DNA from: a virus
Direction: 5' to 3' (one strand)
Length of the DNA: 64,000 nucleotides
Virus record (IMG/VR): IMGVR_UViG_3300042691_023046
Location: 1-64,000 of that record
The notes beneath the pieces are model-generated. The model saw only the letters and a list, made by a program, of their open reading frames with translations. It searched no databases and was not told where the DNA came from. The translations under genes were made by a program, and so were the position numbers. Positions within the stretch are counted from its first letter, which is position 1, and each line of letters begins with the position of its first letter. Positions 59,302-64,000 of the stretch are shown here, in pieces.

Positions 59302-59622
59302 ATGACTACATTAGAAATGGCAATAATTGTGATAGGGGTTTTGTGGGGAATACTAGGAATACTAGTAGGTATAATTTGGAATGATAATAAAGCTAAAATA
59401 AAAGCTTTAGAACTAATAACAACTAATTTAGATTCAAGAGTTCAAAAAGTAGAAGATATTCAAGGTACAGCTATAAAAAATTTAGAAAAAAAGTTTGAAA
59501 AACTAGAAGATAAATTTGATATACTTACAACAAAAGTAAATGATTTAAGTAATTATATTACAACTTCTACAAAAACTGAATTAAGAATATTAGAAACTTT
59601 AGAAAACTTTAATAAAAAATAA
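59302..59622 (+). CDS. Membrane protein with coiled coil (XhlA/holin-accessory-like)
   Basis: 106 aa. One N-terminal transmembrane helix (MAIIVIGVLWGILGILVGII) followed by a long coiled coil (VQKVEDIQGTAIKNLEKKFE; KLEDKFDILTTKVNDLSNYI). XhlA-like proteins assist lysis by holins. It precedes the two-helix holin candidate by 2 bases. Confidence 0.72.
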   Translation: MTTLEMAIIVIGVLWGILGILVGIIWNDNKAKIKALELITTNLDSRVQKVEDIQGTAIKNLEKKFEKLEDKFDILTTKVNDLSNYITTSTKTELRILETLENFNKK

Positions 59623-59623
59623 T

Positions 59624-59845
59624 ATGAAAACAAATGTATCATTTAAAGATAATCCTATTACTACAACAATAGGTATAATACTTATTATGGTAAGTGTAAT
59701 ATTACTTATTTTACCTTATTTTATAGTATTAAATGAAAGTGTACAGTGGTATATACCTGCTGTATTAGGAGGTATAGGTATATTATTTTTGTTAGCACCA
59801 GATAAATTAGTTTCAATTGTAGTTTCAAAATCAGATAAAATATAA
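59624..59845 (+). CDS. Holin candidate
   Basis: 73 aa. Two transmembrane segments (TTIGIILIMVSVILLILPYF and WYIPAVLGGIGILFLLAP) with charged ends, fitting a class II holin. It is in a row with a coiled-coil membrane protein, DUF5675 protein and spanin-like genes, so a lysis role is well supported by context. Confidence 0.72.
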   Translation: MKTNVSFKDNPITTTIGIILIMVSVILLILPYFIVLNESVQWYIPAVLGGIGILFLLAPDKLVSIVVSKSDKI

Positions 59846-59847
59846 CT

Positions 59848-60102
59848 ATGAAAGAATTATTAGCAAAACTATGGGTTAGTATAAACCAATCAGATAGTAA
59901 AGATATTAGTATTTTTAATATTTTAAAAAGATTAAGTGAATCAAGTGAAGTTGAGAAAATTGTTATACCTAGTAAAACAAATGAAGAAATATACGCTATA
60001 GTATCTCCTAGTACAGGATTAATGTTTATTGATAAAGATATAAATAAAATAGTTTTTTATAATGGAACAGGTTGGGAAACTATAGTATCAGAAGTACAAT
60101 AA
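59848..60102 (+). CDS. Hypothetical protein, 84 aa
   Basis: KELLAKLWVSINQSDSKDIS, TNEEIYAIVSPSTGLMFIDK and a C-terminal VFYNGTGWETIVSE. The 'YNGt.We.i' ending occurs in phage fibre/accessory proteins. Lies between holin and DUF5675 gene. Confidence 0.68.
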   Translation: MKELLAKLWVSINQSDSKDISIFNILKRLSESSEVEKIVIPSKTNEEIYAIVSPSTGLMFIDKDINKIVFYNGTGWETIVSEVQ

Positions 60103-60113
60103 AATTATAAATT

Positions 60114-60545
60114 ATGGAATTAGAAGTAAATATATTTAAAAAAGCTGATACTTATAGAGCAGGAAAATTATCTATTAATGGTAAATTTTTTTGTTATACT
60201 CTTGAAGATAAAGATAGAGGATTATTACAATCAATGTCTATTGAAGAAATAGCTAAAATAAAAGTACCTAAACAAACAGGAATACCTTTAGGAAAATATG
60301 AAGTAACAATTACTATTAGTAATAGGTTTAAAAAACCTATGATTCAATTAATGAATGTAAAAGGTTATGAAGGAGTTAGAATACATGCAGGAAATACATC
60401 AGCAGATGTGGAAGGTTGTCTTGCAGTAGCTTATGAAGATTCATCTGATGGATTTGCAAGTAATAGTAAAGCTTGTGCTGATAAATTATTTAAAGATATT
60501 GAATTAGCAATTAAAAAAGAAAAAATATGGATAACAATAAAATAA
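60114..60545 (+). CDS. DUF5675-like protein, endolysin candidate
   Basis: 143 aa. ADTYRAGKLSINGKFFCYTL, EDKDRG, TGIPLGKYEVTITISNRFKK, EGVRIHAGNTSADVEGCLAV match the DUF5675 pattern ('Gkl.i.g...c.tlEd..r', 'ip.G.y.v..~.s..f', 'iriH.gN...dteGCil'). It has a His and Cys in a pocket, recalling L,D-transpeptidase-like chemistry. In phages it often replaces a lysozyme; a lytic role is inferred from position. Confidence 0.8.
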   Translation: MELEVNIFKKADTYRAGKLSINGKFFCYTLEDKDRGLLQSMSIEEIAKIKVPKQTGIPLGKYEVTITISNRFKKPMIQLMNVKGYEGVRIHAGNTSADVEGCLAVAYEDSSDGFASNSKACADKLFKDIELAIKKEKIWITIK

Positions 60546-60880
60546 CTAAAACATTATTTTTATTATTATTGTTATTTATAGTATTATTTAGTATAGTAAT
60601 TTATAAATATATTAATTTATCAAATACAAAAGATATACAATATGACAATTATGAAATAGAATTACAATTAAAACAAGATAGTTTTAATAATTTACAGAAA
60701 CATTCTGATAGTATAGAAATTTTATTTAATTCTAAACAAGCTACAATAATAAACAATACTTATATATATGAACAACAAAATAAAAAAATTGGTAGTGCTA
60801 ATGTTACTTTTACTGACAGTTTGTTTAAAGCAAACTTACAGTCAGATTATAAAAAGTATGGACACCTTATCACAAACTGA
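60527..60880 (+). CDS. Inner-membrane spanin-like protein
   Basis: 117 aa. N-terminal transmembrane helix (TLFLLLLLFIVLFSIVIYKY), then a coiled-coil region (YEIELQLKQDSFNNLQKHSD) and a C-terminal part. Topology matches an i-spanin. It overlaps the DUF5675 stop by 19 bases and the next gene by 113 bases. Confidence 0.65.
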   Translation: MDNNKITKTLFLLLLLFIVLFSIVIYKYINLSNTKDIQYDNYEIELQLKQDSFNNLQKHSDSIEILFNSKQATIINNTYIYEQQNKKIGSANVTFTDSLFKANLQSDYKKYGHLITN

Positions 60881-61166
60881 TAAAAAATTAATTAATATTG
60901 TACATAATATAGTTGTACAACAAGATTCAACTATTAAAAATTTAGATACATTAATTGTTTTTCAAAAACTTATGTTAGTAGATAAAAACAAACAAATAAT
61001 AGTTTTAAAAGAAATTAATAAAATTAAAGATAAACAATTAGGACAAACTACTAATCAAATTATAAATTTATCTAAAGAAAATAAAAAATTAAAAGTATAT
61101 AAACAAATAGTATTTGTTGTAATACCTATAGTTATAATAGAAACTTTAATAATTATATTTAAATGA
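60768..61166 (+). CDS. Nested spanin-partner-like protein
   Basis: 132 aa. Starts inside the previous gene in another frame. N-terminal hydrophobic KKLVVLMLLLLTVC (a signal or lipobox-like LLTVC), then a coiled coil (VQQDSTIKNLDTLIVFQKLM), and a C-terminal transmembrane helix (QIVFVVIPIVIIETLIIIF). Embedding resembles Rz/Rz1 pairs, but the C-terminal helix is unlike Rz1. A start at 60859 (MDTLSQTDKK) would avoid the overlap. Confidence 0.6.
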   Translation: MNNKIKKLVVLMLLLLTVCLKQTYSQIIKSMDTLSQTDKKLINIVHNIVVQQDSTIKNLDTLIVFQKLMLVDKNKQIIVLKEINKIKDKQLGQTTNQIINLSKENKKLKVYKQIVFVVIPIVIIETLIIIFK

Positions 61167-61792
61167 AATTTTCAACTTTTGTAGATATATTAGCTGTAGA
61201 ATTAAAAAAACCTTTTGATGCTGTTACTAAAGCTATAGTAACAGAATTAATTATCTCTAGTAGAGAACAATTAATTAGACAGCAGTATGAAAGAGATAAA
61301 TCATTACCTATTAATGCTATTGTATCTACATGTTTTACACTAGAATTAAAACCTAGTATGGATTGTTGTGAATTAGATTTAGGTTGTCAATTTTTAAGAA
61401 CAGTTGATAAAATACCATTACCAATAGATATTAAAGATAATACTTTATTTAACTATGTTGGTGGTATGACAGGAATGGTAGGTTTTACTTATTTAAAACC
61501 TGATGAAATAGGAAAAGTTAGATATAGGAAATTTAGTAGAAATAATATATTTTATACTTGGATAAATCAAAGAATAGTTATTATAAATAGTGTAACACTA
61601 GAAGAAGTTAAAGTAAGATATGCTCCTGCAAATCCTTTAGAATTAGCAGAAATATCTAATTGTAGTGGTAAACCTTGTTATAATTTAGAAGATGAATTAT
61701 TTATAGAAGGACATTGGGAAGATGCTATTACTAAAATGATATTACCTAAATTAATGAATGTACCAGAAGAACAAATAGTAGTAGATAAATAA
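61163..61792 (+). CDS. Ring/connector-like structural protein, 209 aa
   Basis: FVDILAVELKKPFDAVTKAI, VSTCFTLELKPSMDCCELDL, QFLRTVDKIPLPIDIKDNT, LEEVKVRYAPANPLELAEI. Conserved Cys/Pro strands and 'vry.panp' recall ring proteins joining capsid and tail in crAss-like phages. Overlaps the previous gene by 4 bases. Confidence 0.75.
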   Translation: MKFSTFVDILAVELKKPFDAVTKAIVTELIISSREQLIRQQYERDKSLPINAIVSTCFTLELKPSMDCCELDLGCQFLRTVDKIPLPIDIKDNTLFNYVGGMTGMVGFTYLKPDEIGKVRYRKFSRNNIFYTWINQRIVIINSVTLEEVKVRYAPANPLELAEISNCSGKPCYNLEDELFIEGHWEDAITKMILPKLMNVPEEQIVVDK

Positions 61793-62451
61793 TGAAAACA
61801 TACGGATTACCTCAATTATATATAGATTATATAAATACTCCACAACATACAAAATTAGTAGAAAATGTAAAAAGATTATCAGTTAATCCAAATAAACTAA
61901 TATCTGAACATAGAGTTAGAAAAGAAAAAATAGAAACAATAACAACTTTAAATCAAGATGTACACGCTGCTATTATAAAAAAATTTAATTTAGCTATTAG
62001 AGAAAAAATATTAAAAGGTTATTATTATAATTTTGGTAAATTAGGAGGTATTTGTATGGGTAGATTTGAAAGAACTCATACTAAAACAGCAGTAGATTGG
62101 AAAAAATCTAATGATTATAAAAAACAATTAATAGCAGAAGGTAAAGAACCTGCTAAAAAGATAAGTAAAGATGAAGATGGTAATCTTATAATGACTAATG
62201 ATAATTATTGGTTATTTTTTAGAACAGATGAATATTATGTAGCTTTAACTACAAAAAAATATTATTATCCTCCTAAAGAAAAAGGAGGAAAAGTTAATTA
62301 CTACAATTGTTTAGTAAAAAATAATTATTACTGGAAATATACAGTATTAAGATTATTTACAGCTAGAATGAATGAGTTATTAAACAATGGAATTATAAAT
62401 CCAAATTTTGTAAGAACATATAAGAAAAAACCAAAAGTTAATGGAAACTAA
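61792..62451 (+). CDS. Structural or assembly protein, 219 aa
   Basis: Basic (RLSVNPNKLISEHRVRKEKI; GKLGGICMGRFERTHTKTAV) with Tyr/Lys-rich C-terminus (KKYYYPPKEKGGKVNYYNCL). A similar YYYPPKEKGGKV motif is familiar in tail-cluster proteins of these phages. Starts one base before the previous stop (TAATG). Function unknown. Confidence 0.72.
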   Translation: MKTYGLPQLYIDYINTPQHTKLVENVKRLSVNPNKLISEHRVRKEKIETITTLNQDVHAAIIKKFNLAIREKILKGYYYNFGKLGGICMGRFERTHTKTAVDWKKSNDYKKQLIAEGKEPAKKISKDEDGNLIMTNDNYWLFFRTDEYYVALTTKKYYYPPKEKGGKVNYYNCLVKNNYYWKYTVLRLFTARMNELLNNGIINPNFVRTYKKKPKVNGN

Positions 62452-63343
62452 AACAATCAGCAGTTACTATATATTACAAAGATTATCAGCTAATCATTCA
62501 TTTAATTTAAGTGCAGAAGAAGCAAACATGATTGATTGGATAGGGCAAGCTATGAGATTTATAGGTAAACATGTTGGTTTTACTACTAATATATGTAGTA
62601 ATGTTTATGTAGAAAATTATAAAGTGTGTTATCCTTCTGATTTAGAAGGACTTTTAGCAATTTTATATAATGGGGTTTTATTACCTTTAGGTTCAGATAT
62701 ATCAGGAATAGGTTTTAGTAGAGCTATACCACAAGAATCTATTAATATAGTGTCTAACAATGAATATATATTAGAATTAAATGGTTATAAACAACAACAA
62801 AAAGAATTAGTTAGTATGTATGCTTCTGCTCCATTACAATCTACAGCAGATTTAATAAATGAAGTATCAGCTAAAATAAATAGTATTGAAACTTATATAT
62901 CAGGTATAAATCAATCATTAGCTAAAAATGTAAATCAAACAGGACAATTTTATAATACTAAATTAAATTTTATAGAAACTTCATTTGAAACAGGTTATAT
63001 AGATATTATTTATGTGGGTTTTCCTATTGATAATAACGGTTATCCTTTAGTAATAGATAATGAATTTTATATACAAGCTATAGAATGGTATATTATTTTA
63101 ATGATGATACAAAAAGGATATAAACACCCTATTTTTGATTATAAATATGCTAAAGAAGAATTTTGGGGAAATCCTACACAAAGAACAGTAGGTTGGAGAG
63201 CAAAAGCTTCAAATAACGCAGCTTTTCCATCTATACAAGATAATGAAAGATTTGCTAGAATGTGGACACAATTTAAATTTAGACGTGAGTTACCACTACA
63301 ATTATTTAATAGAACAGAACAACCTTATGGAACAATATATTAA
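62441..63343 (+). CDS. Tail/ring structural protein, 300 aa
   Basis: NMIDWIGQAMRFIGKHVGFT, NYKVCYPSDLEGLLAILYNG, EFYIQAIEWYIILMMIQKGY and AKEEFWGNPTQRTVGWRAKA. The conserved 'W.G.A~~~Ig', 'v.yp.~l..l.~i.~ng..l' pattern occurs in ring/connector proteins of crAss-like phages. Overlaps its neighbours by 11 and 1 bases. Confidence 0.75.
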   Translation: METKTISSYYILQRLSANHSFNLSAEEANMIDWIGQAMRFIGKHVGFTTNICSNVYVENYKVCYPSDLEGLLAILYNGVLLPLGSDISGIGFSRAIPQESINIVSNNEYILELNGYKQQQKELVSMYASAPLQSTADLINEVSAKINSIETYISGINQSLAKNVNQTGQFYNTKLNFIETSFETGYIDIIYVGFPIDNNGYPLVIDNEFYIQAIEWYIILMMIQKGYKHPIFDYKYAKEEFWGNPTQRTVGWRAKASNNAAFPSIQDNERFARMWTQFKFRRELPLQLFNRTEQPYGTIY

Positions 63344-64000
63344 TGAAACACATTGGATTAGAAAGAGATTTAAGTAATGAAGATATACCAGTTAATCATA
63401 GTATTGATGCTAAAAATGGTGTAAACTCTAAAATAAAAGGAGCTTCTATTAATGAAGGAGGTTTTAAAATTTATCAAAAAGCAGGAACAGCACAATCGTA
63501 TAAATATAATTTACCTGTTACATTAAGTTCTGTAGTATATAAAAGAAAACCTATAGGAGAAATACTTATAGATGATGATACTTTTGTTATATTCAGTTTA
63601 GGTTATACATCTACTGTAAGTAGTACTGGTTTATTTAGTTTTAGTGAAATAGGGTTATTACAAAAAAATGGTAATTATATAGCTTTAATAAATGATTATA
63701 GTAATACTGAAAAATTTAGTTTTAATCCTAGTTTTCCTTATACAGGAGAATTTACAAGAAATTATTTAAATGAAATATTAATAGTAGCTACAGATAATAA
63801 TTTTACTCCTTTATATATTAATATAACTAAATTATTAAATAATGCTATTTTAACAGGTTCACCTTTAATATCATTTGTGTTAAATGATTATATAATGTTT
63901 CCTACTGTAAATATTATAAATACAAGTATAAAAATTAATGATACAGGAGGAACATTAGAAAACGGTGTTTATTATTTAAGTTATATTTATGAAAATGAAG
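63343..64000 (+). CDS. Tail protein (3' partial at the window end)
   Basis: Starts at 63343 (TAATG overlap) as MKHIGLERDLSNEDIPVNHS and remains open for 219 codons to the last base. Contains SIDAKNGVNSKIKGASINEG, EILIDDDTFVIFSLGYTSTV, NYIALINDYSNTEKFSFNP and repeated beta strands. The N-terminal 'd.s.ed.p.....da.N..........~n~~g~' is that of large tail (muzzle/hub-type) proteins in this group. The remainder lies outside the window. Confidence 0.75.
   Translation, partial: MKHIGLERDLSNEDIPVNHSIDAKNGVNSKIKGASINEGGFKIYQKAGTAQSYKYNLPVTLSSVVYKRKPIGEILIDDDTFVIFSLGYTSTVSSTGLFSFSEIGLLQKNGNYIALINDYSNTEKFSFNPSFPYTGEFTRNYLNEILIVATDNNFTPLYINITKLLNNAILTGSPLISFVLNDYIMFPTVNIINTSIKINDTGGTLENGVYYLSYIYENE

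Noticed and set aside
1-64000. Stop-codon reassignment (TAG to Gln) as in some crAss-like phages
   Set aside because: Several genes end properly at TAG (capsid at 52242, 43931, 55151) right before the next gene, and genes are continuous without needing TAG read-through. The tRNAs do not give a clear CTA anticodon.
1-64000. Diversity-generating retroelement or integrase
   Set aside because: No reverse transcriptase, template/variable repeat pair, or tyrosine/serine recombinase motif was seen in the window.

Overview
The window is part of the genome of a double-stranded DNA tailed phage, most plausibly a crAss-like phage (Crassvirales) infecting a member of the Bacteroidota. The evidence is as follows. 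The DNA is very AT-rich. It has two long, divergently transcribed gene blocks. Genes are packed almost without gaps, and many starts overlap the previous stop. The terminase, portal and major-capsid-like proteins lie in crAss-like order. Starts follow A/T-rich sequence rather than GGAGG. The few clear promoters match the Bacteroidota pattern (TTG, 18 or 19 bases, then TAnnTTTG). TAA, TAG and TGA all behave as stops, so I see no sign of the TAG recoding known in some crAss-like phages. No integrase, plasmid-partition gene or CRISPR array was seen.

Layout. (1) 1-4299 (+): the 3' part of a giant late protein, open at the window edge, ending at a bidirectional terminator. (2) 4343-39193 (-): one leftward block. 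Its distal half (4.3-28 kb) carries nucleotide metabolism (dNMP kinase, ThyX, a UNG-like protein), replication (family B polymerase, primase, DnaB-type helicase, a DnaA domain IV-like protein), and recombination (RusA, Sak4-like ATPase, SF2 helicase). It also holds a Gp157-like protein, an rIIA-like GHKL ATPase, and oddities: radical-SAM SplB-like, Rieske-like, amidoligase-like, 3D-domain and histone H1-like proteins. Its proximal half (28-39 kb) is accessory: small unknown proteins, membrane peptides, a lipoprotein, a Gly-X repeat protein, two divergent tRNA-like genes, and about 1.5 kb of protein-free but heavily base-paired DNA. (3) 39194-39655: the divergent control region. (4) 39656-43933 (+): small early-type genes, including a RepL-like winged-helix protein, an Acb2-like helical domain and a GroES-like protein. 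(5) 44014-64000 (+): the late block, with the pre-terminase protein, TerL, portal, scaffold-like protein and major capsid protein. A tRNA-like element follows, then head/tail structural proteins, collagen-like and fibre proteins, a holin/DUF5675/nested spanin-like lysis cassette, ring/connector-like proteins and a tail protein cut by the window end.

How it fits together. Leftward products make nucleotides, copy and repair the genome and modify the cell. Rightward products package DNA, build the virion and lyse the host. In a circular map the right edge would lead through the missing part of the genome back to the giant gene at the left edge.

The most unusual item is the structured 36194-37737 region. 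I infer that it encodes one or more large ornate non-coding RNAs next to a tRNA, as known for GOLLD and ROOL RNAs, but I cannot assign a family. Other points for a second look are a Sak4-like ATPase whose Walker B block precedes its P-loop, a UNG-like protein without the catalytic Asp next to a very acidic protein, a phage Rieske-like protein, and several small genes interrupted by single-base frameshifts, mostly in A-runs. Assignments rest on motifs read by eye; no database search was possible.
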